The notes: generated by a model from the sequence alone, not told the origin. Numbered from the stretch's first letter, positions 1 to 5,287 are shown. The stretch: 5,904 nucleotides of DNA from Promethearchaeota archaeon (GCA_019894735.1 JAGXOB010000144.1:1-5904), one strand, 5' to 3'. A program made the numbers and translations.

Positions 1-1
1 T

Positions 2-898
2 GTAGAAAGAGTACAAGCTTTTCTAAAAAATCCAAAAACTATGCCCCATCTTCTATTACCTGGAATACCCGGAACTGGAAAAACAACGATGGCACTATGT
101 ATTGCACGAGAACTTTTTGGAGACAACTGGAAAACTTTTACGTTAGAACTAAATGCTTCAGATGAAAGAGGAATAAACACCGTTCGTGATAGAATTAAAG
201 GTTTTTCACGTTATAGCAGAGCAAGTTTTGGAAATGTACCTTTTGCGCTTATCATATTAGATGAAAGTGATCAAATGACAAGACCCGCTCAAACAGCTCT
301 GAGAAGAATAATGGAAACAAGTTCGAGAACGAGCAGATTTATTTTGATATGTAACTATTCTAACAAAATTATAGAACCTATCCAGAGTCGATGTGCAATA
401 TTTCGTTTCTCCAAGCTTGATAAAACAGCTATGGTAGAGCACATTAAAAATATTGCAGAAAAAGAAAAACTACAGGTTTCTTCTGAAGTTGCCAAAAAAA
501 TAATTGATTATTCTGATGGAGATCTAAGGTATGCAATTAATGCTTTGCAAACGGCTGCTGCCTATGGAGAAGGAGAGATTACAGAAAAAACAGTACTTCA
601 AGTAGTTGGAGAAGCCAGTCCAAAACAAGTGCAACTAATGCTTACCCGAGCTCTAAGCGGAGACTTTTCAGAGGCAAGAAAAATGATGTATGATCTGATA
701 GGTCAGTATGGTTTTTCAGGTTCAGAAATAGTTCGCCAGGTTCAAAGAGAATTAATGAAAGTTTCGTACCTAACAGATTCTCAAAAAGCGGAATTAACGA
801 ATATCATTGGAGAATATGATTACCGTTTAACTCAGGGTGCCAATAGTGATATTCAACTAAGTGCACTCTTAGCACAATTTTCAAAATTCAGAAAATAA
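2..898 (+). CDS. rfcS: Replication factor C small subunit (clamp loader ATPase), 5'-truncated by window edge
   Basis: This AAA+ subunit, with RFC-L, opens the PCNA ring and loads it on primed DNA. The frame is open to the left edge, and the 13 codons before the first ATG (position 41) read VERVQAFLKNPKT, typical RFC-S sequence. The true start therefore lies outside the window, and roughly 20-30 residues (the EKYRP region) are missing. Counting from the ATG at 41, the features are: Walker A GIPGTGKT at residues 8-15; NASDERG at 38-44; Walker B IILDESD at 71-77, with DESD in place of the common DEAD; sensor 1 around ICNYSN (103-108); the RFC signature SRC at 116-118, which supplies the arginine finger to the neighbouring subunit; and sensor 2 GDLR at 160-163. 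An all-helical collar domain follows to the end. All catalytic motifs are intact. The gene ends 16 nt before rfcL on the same strand, indicating co-transcription. Confidence 0.95.
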   Translation, partial: VERVQAFLKNPKTMPHLLLPGIPGTGKTTMALCIARELFGDNWKTFTLELNASDERGINTVRDRIKGFSRYSRASFGNVPFALIILDESDQMTRPAQTALRRIMETSSRTSRFILICNYSNKIIEPIQSRCAIFRFSKLDKTAMVEHIKNIAEKEKLQVSSEVAKKIIDYSDGDLRYAINALQTAAAYGEGEITEKTVLQVVGEASPKQVQLMLTRALSGDFSEARKMMYDLIGQYGFSGSEIVRQVQRELMKVSYLTDSQKAELTNIIGEYDYRLTQGANSDIQLSALLAQFSKFRK

Positions 899-914
899 GA
901 AAAGGGATCAATAG

Positions 915-2147
915 TTGAGTATCGATCATCTATGGGTGGAAAAATATCGTCCTAAAAGCATTTCTGAGATTTTAGGCAATAATGATGCAAAAACAGCTTT
1001 TATTGATTGGTTAACTAATAAAAAACGTAGAAAAAAAGCTGTTTTTTTGTATGGTCCTGCAGGTGTAGGAAAAACAGCATTAATAAATGCGGCGGCAAAT
1101 CAGTTTGGCTATTCAATTATTGAAATGAACGCAAGTGATACGAGAACAAAGAATGCTATAAACAAAATAGGTAAACCTGCAACGTCATATGCAGCACTTG
1201 ACAAATTCACTTCTCATTCTACTAAAGGAAATGTCTTATTTTTAGATGAAGTTGATGGAGTGTTTGGTCAACAAGACAGGGGAGGAATTCCAGCGATCAT
1301 AAAAATTGTAAATGAATCCTTAGTTCCAGTCATGATGGCCGCCAATGATCCTGATCTTCAAAAAATTAGACCTCTAAAAAAAGTGTGTAAAGTAATACGA
1401 TTTCACCAAATTCGTTTACCAATAATAATTACTTTGTTACAGACAATCTGCTTAAATGAAAATGTAACAGCAGAATTCGAAGCACTCGAAAGAATTGCAG
1501 TAAATAGTAGAGGGGATGTAAGATCCGCCATAAACGATTTGCAAAGTATAGCTAGAATAGGGAAAGTAATAACTCTTCAAGATACGTTGTTTCTGACTAA
1601 CAGAACCAAAGATATTAGTATGTTTGATACACTAAGAGGAGTTTTTTCCGCTAAATCGCATAAAGACGCTGCTACAATACTTAATTATTCCAATGTCAAC
1701 TATGACGATTTTCTTCTATCCTTTAGTGATAATTTACCTCGTCGTTATTCTAATTCAGAAGATTTGGCTACTGCTTATGATTTATTATCCAAAGCAGACA
1801 TGTTTAGAGGTAGAGTAGGAACTGAAAATTGGAGTTTGCTAAAATATTTTTTTAATTTTTTAGCTGAAGCTGCAACTGTTTCTCCCGATTCATTCAAACC
1901 ATTCGAGTTTATTTATCCTCCATTAAGAATTATGAAACTTTTTTGGACAAAATCTCAAAGAACACTATTAGATTCCATTTCTTTAAAAATCGGAAAAAAA
2001 TTTCATGTATCAAAAAAAACAGCAAAAGAAGATGTTCTACCATTCATAAAGATTATGTTGAAGAAAGAAAAAACAAAATCTATTGTTACTTATCTCGAAT
2101 TTGAACCTAACGAAATAGATTACATAAAAAAAATGAACAAATATTAA
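915..2147 (+). CDS. rfcL: Replication factor C large subunit (clamp loader ATPase)
   Basis: Large subunit of the archaeal clamp loader, one per complex with small subunits, loading PCNA onto primer-template junctions. The start is TTG: an in-frame TAG lies immediately before it, there is no ATG before residue 71, and the N-terminal LWVEKYRPKS is the expected family start. Weak Shine-Dalgarno-like GGGATCA precedes it. Motifs: Walker A GPAGVGKT at 47-54, NASDTR at 72-77, Walker B FLDEVDG at 109-115, sensor 1 AAND at 142-145, sensor 2 GDVRSAINDLQ at 200-210. The SRC arginine-finger motif of small subunits is absent (the region reads RPLKKVCKVIRF), as expected for the large subunit. Residues from about 230 onward form the collar and a Lys-rich C-terminal part. 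At 410 residues it is on the short side, and the extreme C-terminus (EIDYIKKMNKY) shows no recognisable PCNA-interacting PIP box. It is followed after 12 nt by the Cys-rich gene. Confidence 0.95.
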   Translation: MSIDHLWVEKYRPKSISEILGNNDAKTAFIDWLTNKKRRKKAVFLYGPAGVGKTALINAAANQFGYSIIEMNASDTRTKNAINKIGKPATSYAALDKFTSHSTKGNVLFLDEVDGVFGQQDRGGIPAIIKIVNESLVPVMMAANDPDLQKIRPLKKVCKVIRFHQIRLPIIITLLQTICLNENVTAEFEALERIAVNSRGDVRSAINDLQSIARIGKVITLQDTLFLTNRTKDISMFDTLRGVFSAKSHKDAATILNYSNVNYDDFLLSFSDNLPRRYSNSEDLATAYDLLSKADMFRGRVGTENWSLLKYFFNFLAEAATVSPDSFKPFEFIYPPLRIMKLFWTKSQRTLLDSISLKIGKKFHVSKKTAKEDVLPFIKIMLKKEKTKSIVTYLEFEPNEIDYIKKMNKY

Positions 2148-2159
2148 TGGAATAATAAA

Positions 2160-2546
2160 ATGCTCACACTAAATAAGAACTCTTTCACGCTACCTAGAGT
2201 CGAAAAAAGCCAATTTATTAACTTATTACGACTTGGGTTAGAATATGATCGTACTCAGGGAACATATAGAATTAGCAATTATAACAATACCAAGAAACTT
2301 ATCGATGCACTATCAAGCATTTTAAATGAAGAAAAAATTTGTTTTCTTCAAAAATGCAATATCTGTAATAAATATTTTCCATGTTCTAGCTGCAAATATG
2401 CTGAATCGTGTACAACAAAAGATCTTCCCTTTGAATGTGTATGTCAAAATTGTCTTAAAAAAGTAACAAACTGCGATAGCAAGAGTGCTCCTAAACCAAA
2501 AAAGGAAAAAACTCCAAAAACAAAAATCCAACAAAAACTAATGTAA
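2160..2546 (+). CDS. Uncharacterised Cys-rich, probably metal-binding protein with basic tail (third gene of the RFC operon)
   Basis: I do not recognise a named family. The 128-residue product has three parts. Residues 1-60 are a compact alpha/beta-looking segment (RVEKSQFINLLRLGLEYD, then RISNYNNTKKLIDALSSIL). Residues 61-105 hold ten cysteines at 61, 66, 69, 75, 78, 84, 93, 95, 98 and 105, including CNIC, CSSC and CVCQNC. That spacing suggests one or two zinc sites or an Fe-S cluster. Residues 109-128 form a Lys/Pro-rich tail (KPKKEKTPKTK), plausible for nucleic-acid contact. No signal peptide or membrane segment is visible. It starts 12 nt after rfcL with an ATG and only a weak GGA upstream, so it is probably co-transcribed and translationally linked to the clamp-loader genes. 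A role in replication or repair is inferred from position and composition only. It is a real gene because composition, Cys motifs and operon spacing all agree. Confidence 0.85.
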   Translation: MLTLNKNSFTLPRVEKSQFINLLRLGLEYDRTQGTYRISNYNNTKKLIDALSSILNEEKICFLQKCNICNKYFPCSSCKYAESCTTKDLPFECVCQNCLKKVTNCDSKSAPKPKKEKTPKTKIQQKLM

Positions 2547-2637
2547 AATATAAACAGGTCTAAATAAAATATTACAAAAAAATAATTACTTATTTATTCA
2601 ACCCTATTTTACAAACCTTAAAATCATATAAAAGACG

Positions 2638-2645
2638 AAAAAAAA
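2638..2645 (-). terminator. T8 tract terminator of the small minus-strand gene
   Basis: On the minus strand an uninterrupted run of eight T follows the stop of the 42-codon gene after only four bases, and a second T4 run lies a little further on. Archaeal RNA polymerase terminates at such oligo-T tracts without needing a hairpin. It supports the small upstream ORF as a discrete transcription unit. Confidence 0.5.
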
Positions 2646-2649
2646 TAAG

Positions 2650-2778
2650 TCATAATGGTCCTTTTGATAAACTGTTATTAAACCATGAGTCAGGGTTTTG
2701 ATAGCGTACTTGTGGTCCTCTTTGCCAGATTATTGTATAAAATCTGCTAAATTCTTTCTGTGACATTCTTCTATTCAT
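2650..2778 (-). CDS. Small basic protein of unknown function (42 aa; 60 aa if a TTG start is used)
   Basis: This is a short minus-strand frame with protein-like composition: basic N-terminus MNRRMSQKEF, then FYTIIWQRGPQVRYQNPDSW, two tryptophans (residues 18 and 32), and a stop after SKGPL. No family is recognised. The start chosen is the ATG at 2778, because a near-perfect archaeal TATA box (minus strand TTTATATTAA, 2811-2820) would start transcription near 2790, only about a dozen bases upstream. That box lies inside the longer alternative that begins at TTG 2832, which would add 18 mostly hydrophobic residues (EILFILTLAIFEIRF). A T8 tract directly follows the stop. It lies tail to tail with the RFC operon. 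The promoter-ORF-terminator unit argues for a real gene, but at this length a chance frame cannot be excluded. Confidence 0.45.
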   Translation of the reverse strand: MNRRMSQKEFSRFYTIIWQRGPQVRYQNPDSWFNNSLSKGPL

Positions 2779-2810
2779 TTGCTTAAACCTTATTTCAAAT
2801 ATCGCAAGAG

Positions 2811-2820
2811 TTAATATAAA
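2811..2820 (-). promoter_or_regulatory. TATA box for the small minus-strand gene
   Basis: Minus-strand TTTATATTAA closely resembles the archaeal TATA consensus. Its centre is about 38 nt upstream of the ATG at 2778, so a start site about 25 nt downstream gives a leader of roughly a dozen bases. Confidence 0.4.
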
Positions 2821-2945
2821 CAAAATTTCCAAGGAAGTAATATGTCGAAAAAGAAATAACTTGTCAAAAACTCAATGTTTACACAATTTGGCCAACTATC
2901 TCTCTTATTAAGTTGATCTTGCCTGGTTAAAGAATAAAAGGCTTC

Positions 2946-2952
2946 AAAGGAG
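2946..2952 (+). promoter_or_regulatory. Strong Shine-Dalgarno site AAAGGAG before an ATA codon
   Basis: AAAGGAG matches the core complement of the archaeal 16S 3' end and is the clearest ribosome-binding site in the window. Eight bases separate it from the ATA at 2961, an ideal spacing. No ATG, GTG or TTG in that frame lies near it. The site decides the start proposed for the following frame. Confidence 0.45.
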
Positions 2953-2960
2953 AAATAAAA

Positions 2961-3278
2961 ATATTTAACAACAAATACTTAATTTTCGTCAGCGAAGGAA
3001 ATGAAAAATTTCATCGATTAACTGAAATTAACATTAGAAAAAAAGATTGCAATCAAATCAACCAAAATGAACTTGATGAAATCCTTTCTGAGATAGACTG
3101 GGTATTTCCGGATGACATATATAAACTAAAAAGCCAGCTTAATCTTACTGAAAATAATTGTATCTTACATGTTTATGTTACCCTAACCTCTAATGAATCC
3201 ATTCTTAGAACTCAAATTGAAAACAATATGACTGTTGTATCAAAATTAGAAGTTGAAAAACAGCTTAATGACTGGTAG
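2961..3278 (+). CDS. Hypothetical protein, 105 codons, apparent ATA start (or gene with a damaged start)
   Basis: The frame is open from 2931 to the TAG at 3276-3278, but contains no ATG, GTG or TTG until an ATG at codon 90, so start-based gene finding misses it. The translation is protein-like and unlike random AT-rich DNA: it opens FNNKYLIFVSEGNEKFHRL, continues with an acidic helix-like stretch NELDEILSEIDWVFPDDIY (about 36-54), a beta-like NCILHVYVTLTS (67-78), and ends KLEVEKQLNDW. No transmembrane segment or known motif is seen and I do not recognise the family. An AAAGGAG site sits eight bases before ATA 2961, making that the most likely start. Alternatives are an ATG-to-ATA mutation making a pseudogene, a base error in the assembly, or the 3' part of a broken longer gene (an in-frame TAA lies at 2928). 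Two other frames show coding-like remnants just downstream. Confidence 0.45.
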   Translation: MFNNKYLIFVSEGNEKFHRLTEINIRKKDCNQINQNELDEILSEIDWVFPDDIYKLKSQLNLTENNCILHVYVTLTSNESILRTQIENNMTVVSKLEVEKQLNDW

Positions 3279-3297
3279 TAATTTTTTCTGGTTTTAG

Positions 3298-3407
3298 AGA
3301 AGAAAGATTAGACCCTTACACAATTCGTCCATATTGCCCCAGGATTTTAGAAGGGGAAGAAAAAATCTTTCAGAAAATAATGTTATCGTTTCAGAAGAAA
3401 GATTAGA
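3298..3407 (+). repeat. 15-nt direct repeat pair in a probably decayed 205-nt gap
   Basis: AGAAGAAAGATTAGA occurs identically at 3298-3312 and 3393-3407, 95 nt apart. The gap 3279-3483 otherwise has no supported gene. One frame is open from 3272 to the TAG at 3404 (44 codons, containing REERLDPYTIRPYCPRILEG) but lacks a good start. Both copies can be read as EERL, but in different frames. This could be a remnant of a duplicated or frameshifted coding sequence, or chance in purine-rich DNA. Confidence 0.35.
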
Positions 3408-3483
3408 ACTCCTACTTTAACAGATACAACATATTCAGATTGTTAACAAATTATAAATAGAAAAACAACAATAACCACTTTTT

Positions 3484-4188
3484 TTACATGAAACGGTTTA
3501 AAGTCACGATTTCAGAGTCGTAATTTGCAGTTCCTAAAACGTAACATGGATGTTTCTCAAGGACAAACTCTTTTTCGTATTTTGATTTGTTGATCCTGAT
3601 TACCGTATCAGCCTTTTTAACAATCAGATCATGCAAAAACCTATCTTCTGTTTCGCTGTTCTCTGTAACTATCACTAACACGTTGTTTTCTTTAGCGAAT
3701 CTTTTCAAGTATCCTATGATTTGCTTGTAAATTACACACATTTCCTCACGGTCAACTTGGTTATCACTACTTTTAGTAAGTATATCAGATATTATAACTA
3801 ATTTAGCATCACATCTACTAACTGTTTCTTTTAGTTTTTCAAGTATAAGTGATGTCAGTTGATATGCAGTAAAAGCCCTTGCAATATGAATTTTTTTCAA
3901 AATTTTATCCGGATTAAGATTGTGTAATCTTGCAAGACGCGTTGTCTGATAAAGTTTAAAACTATTTCCACCATCAACAAAAACTACACTACTTCCTAGA
4001 CCACCAAGTTGAGGAGGTAATTGTGCTCTAACACATAAAAGTGAAGATAACGATAAAACCGATTTAGATCCGTAGAGTACTGCAAAGTCGCCAATAGTAA
4101 ATCCTGGAAATAATTGACTTAAATGTTGAGTGTTAAATGAAAGTAGTTTTCCTTGTTCTGCAGTTTTTAATATAGTATTTTGGTACAA
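3484..4188 (-). CDS. RadA/Rad51-type RecA-fold paralog, predicted ATPase-inactive
   Basis: The 234-residue product aligns by eye with the ATPase core of archaeal RadA. It lacks the N-terminal helix-hairpin-helix domain. RadA-like landmarks are QLPPQLGGL (56-64), VVFVDGGNSFKLYQTTRLA (68-86, RadA usually IDTENTF), LNPDKILKKIHIARAFTAYQ (91-110, RadA LDPDEALKNIFVARAYNSDH) and Walker B strand LVIISD (130-135). The P-loop position reads GSKSVLSLS (40-48), so the Walker A Lys and Thr are gone. The catalytic Glu of DTEN is replaced by Gly (DGGN). Nucleotide hydrolysis is therefore unlikely. Family knowledge suggests a RadA mediator or regulator, like Rad51 paralogs, RadB or the aRadC group, but this is inference. 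The start is TTG with AAGGAAG seven bases upstream, although a TATA box at 4209-4218 would instead give a nearly leaderless mRNA. It lies downstream of cdvB on the same strand, 386 nt away, with its own promoter. Confidence 0.85.
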   Translation of the reverse strand: MYQNTILKTAEQGKLLSFNTQHLSQLFPGFTIGDFAVLYGSKSVLSLSSLLCVRAQLPPQLGGLGSSVVFVDGGNSFKLYQTTRLARLHNLNPDKILKKIHIARAFTAYQLTSLILEKLKETVSRCDAKLVIISDILTKSSDNQVDREEMCVIYKQIIGYLKRFAKENNVLVIVTENSETEDRFLHDLIVKKADTVIRINKSKYEKEFVLEKHPCYVLGTANYDSEIVTLNRFM

Positions 4189-4208
4189 TCTTTTGCTTCC
4201 TTGTTGAG

Positions 4209-4218
4209 TATATTTAAA
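4209..4218 (-). promoter_or_regulatory. TATA box of the RadA-paralog gene
   Basis: Minus-strand TTTAAATATA is centred about 25 nt before the TTG start at 4188, the usual archaeal TATA-to-start-site distance, so the transcript would be leaderless or nearly so. The AAGGAAG at 4196-4202 fits a leadered mRNA instead, so only one of the two signals may be functional. Confidence 0.45.
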
Positions 4219-4273
4219 CTGTTACCAGAATACGTTTTTAATCTTTTTAAATCATTTTTAGAAAAGACTAAAG

Positions 4274-4360
4274 GGTATAGGTGAGAGAGTAGGGTGAAAG
4301 TGAAAAAGTATTAACTTGTTTTTAATTAGACAAGAGGTTACATAAGTTATTTGTCTTTTT
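4274..4360 (+). ncRNA. Possible small RNA divergent from the RadA-paralog gene
   Basis: This is a tentative call. A TATA-like TTTTTAAAT (4244-4252) would place a start site near 4274. The following stretch is purine-rich and has no C until 4315. TAACTT (4312-4317) can pair with AAGTTA (4344-4349), and AGACAA (4328-4333) with TTGTCT (4351-4356). These two 6-bp stems cross, as in an H-type pseudoknot. The second stem runs directly into T5 (4356-4360), a terminator-like end. The stems are AU-rich and could be chance. No known RNA family (tRNA, box C/D, SRP, RNase P) is recognised. Confidence 0.2.
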
Positions 4361-4440
4361 GAATAAAAATGTCTTTCCGTTAGCTGATTAATGTCTATAA
4401 AACAGATTTCTTTGTTTATAGTTCAATTAAAAATAGTTTA

Positions 4441-4517
4441 TTTATGGTTTTATAAAAAAGCAGGCGATAAGAACTATCCTCTTTCTGAAACGAATACAAC
4501 ATCAAATAAACCATAAA
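4441..4517. repeat. 10-bp inverted repeat with 57-nt spacer
   Basis: TTTATGGTTT (4441-4450) is the exact reverse complement of AAACCATAAA (4508-4517). The spacer contains a TATA-like TTTATAAAAA immediately inside the left arm, and the only locally GC-richer patch, AGGCGATAAGAACTATCCT (4462-4480), which can itself form a short imperfect hairpin. It may be an operator, a remnant element end or an RNA stem; it is not assignable from sequence alone. Confidence 0.35.
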
Positions 4518-4535
4518 AAAGTAAAAAGTTGATCG

Positions 4536-4549
4536 AAAAAAAATAAAAA
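4536..4549 (-). terminator. T-tract terminator of the cdvB-like gene
   Basis: On the minus strand the sequence TTTTTATTTTTTTT lies about 26 nt after the cdvB stop codon, with no GC-rich hairpin. This is the usual form of an archaeal intrinsic terminator. Confidence 0.6.
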
Positions 4550-4574
4550 GAAGATTCTTACTAATTTTTCTTAA

Positions 4575-5225
4575 CTAATGAAGTAGATCCATTTTTTCAT
4601 TAATCTTTAAATCATTCGAAATCTCTGGAAATTGTTTTTGCAATTTTTTGCTTGCAGCTTCTTCTGCTTCTCTTAAGATTTTTGTTGCTTCCAAGCCTGC
4701 TGATTTAACGTCTACTGGACTTCGCATATCTTGGTTGGTTGTACTAACAATGTCGTTTAGAAGTGATCCAATGTTCTCAATTTCTCGTCCTGCTTCTGGG
4801 AATATACCAGACATGCCTCCACGAATACTATTTAGCACTCCTGTAGCTGGTGCTAAAACAGTCATAACCTCGCCTAATTCTGAAACTGTTTTTAATCTAA
4901 TGGATACGCTTTCCAAAGCAAGTCCAGCATGCATCAACATCTTTTCAACTTTACGTATTTCTGCAAGTTCACTAGCTAATACATTTGCACGCATCGTTTC
5001 TCTTTCTGTTAGAGCTTTTGTTATTCGATTAAAAAGCGTAGAATCACGTTGTGCAAATCGCCTTGAAGCATTATCTAACTTGTTCTTTTGACAGTCTATT
5101 CTCTGAATAACAGTATCAATTTGTTGTTTTAGACCTTGAGAAGGTTTGCCTGAATCTTTAATTTTTGACAAAATAGATGATTCTTTTTCTTTTTTGTTCC
5201 ACCTATCAATAAAAGTATTAACCAA
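4575..5225 (-). CDS. cdvB: CdvB-family ESCRT-III (Snf7-like) cell-division protein
   Basis: The 216-residue product has the helical, charge-rich make-up of archaeal CdvB/ESCRT-III proteins, which polymerise at mid-cell and constrict the membrane with the CdvC (Vps4-like) ATPase. A basic first helix region (about 30-60, LKQQIDTVIQRIDCQKNKLDNASRRF) is followed by a long second helix (61-125) with RITKALTERE and ASELAEIRKVEKMLMHAGLALESVSIRLKTV. Then come a Gly/Met linker (RGGMSGIFPEAG, 135-146) and helices with EATKILREAEEAASKKL (179-195). The tail FPEISNDLKINEKMDLLH has only a hint of a MIM2 (CdvC-binding) motif, and no winged-helix extension is seen. It is therefore probably one of several CdvB paralogs. 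The start is TTG, because an in-frame TAA directly precedes it, with GTGGGGATG as ribosome-binding site. It has its own TATA box and T-tract terminator. An antisense open frame at 4648-5091 is a shadow of this gene. Confidence 0.88.
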   Translation of the reverse strand: MVNTFIDRWNKKEKESSILSKIKDSGKPSQGLKQQIDTVIQRIDCQKNKLDNASRRFAQRDSTLFNRITKALTERETMRANVLASELAEIRKVEKMLMHAGLALESVSIRLKTVSELGEVMTVLAPATGVLNSIRGGMSGIFPEAGREIENIGSLLNDIVSTTNQDMRSPVDVKSAGLEATKILREAEEAASKKLQKQFPEISNDLKINEKMDLLH

Positions 5226-5240
5226 TTAACGCATCCCCAC
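5226..5240 (-). promoter_or_regulatory. cdvB ribosome-binding site overlapping a two-codon ORF
   Basis: The minus strand reads GTGGGGATGCGTTAA and then the TTG start. GGGGATG is one base from the SD-like GGTGAT core at good spacing. Its ATG opens an in-frame two-codon ORF (ATG CGT TAA) that stops right at the TTG, so translation of cdvB cannot begin upstream. Confidence 0.45.
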
Positions 5241-5246
5241 TTTAAG

Positions 5247-5287
5247 AGTCTATTAGTTCTCAAACGTATAAAAAACTGTTTTAGACT
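5247..5287 (-). promoter_or_regulatory. cdvB promoter: TATA box within a 6-bp inverted repeat
   Basis: Minus-strand TTTTTTATAC (5266-5275) is centred about 45 nt upstream of the TTG start, predicting a start site near 5245 and a leader of about 20 nt that includes the GTGGGGATG site. AGTCTA (5247-5252) and TAGACT (5282-5287) flank the box symmetrically as a perfect inverted repeat with 29 nt between the arms, which could be a repressor operator. Confidence 0.35.

Larger units (their letters stand above)
4189..4574. other. 386-nt intergenic region between the cdvB paralog and the RadA paralog
   Basis: No protein gene is supported on either strand. Reading from left to right it holds: the promoter of the RadA paralog (minus strand, 4209-4218); a C-free purine-rich stretch (about 4269-4314) followed by pairing elements and a T-run on the plus strand; a 10-bp inverted repeat (4441-4450 and 4508-4517) enclosing a TATA-like TTTATAAAAA; and the T-tract terminator of cdvB (minus strand, 4536-4549). 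Confidence 0.6.

Noticed and set aside
257..442. Minus-strand 61-codon frame
   Set aside because: It lies wholly inside rfcS on the opposite strand, and its translation has no recognisable features.
2322..2534. Minus-strand 70-codon frame rich in Phe
   Set aside because: It is the complement of the Lys/Cys-rich gene; the Phe richness simply mirrors the AAA codons on the other strand.
2842..2859. SD-like AAGGAAG followed by ATG and a five-codon ORF (MSKKK)
   Set aside because: It is too short to support, and no coding-like continuation exists in any frame directly after it.
3440..3460. Palindrome TTGTTAACAA next to a TATA-like ATTATAAATA on the + strand
   Set aside because: It would drive only transcription antisense to the RadA paralog; a 10-nt palindrome is readily found by chance in AT-rich spacer.
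2547..3483. Possible tRNA, box C/D RNA, CRISPR repeats or insertion-sequence ends
   Set aside because: I found no T-arm-like GTTCGAATC, no paired RTGATGA/CTGA boxes, no regularly spaced repeats and no terminal inverted repeats with target duplications.
4648..5091. 147-codon open frame on the + strand
   Set aside because: It is antisense to the well-supported CdvB-like gene, has a low-complexity Ser/Ala-rich translation, and has no ribosome-binding site or promoter of its own.
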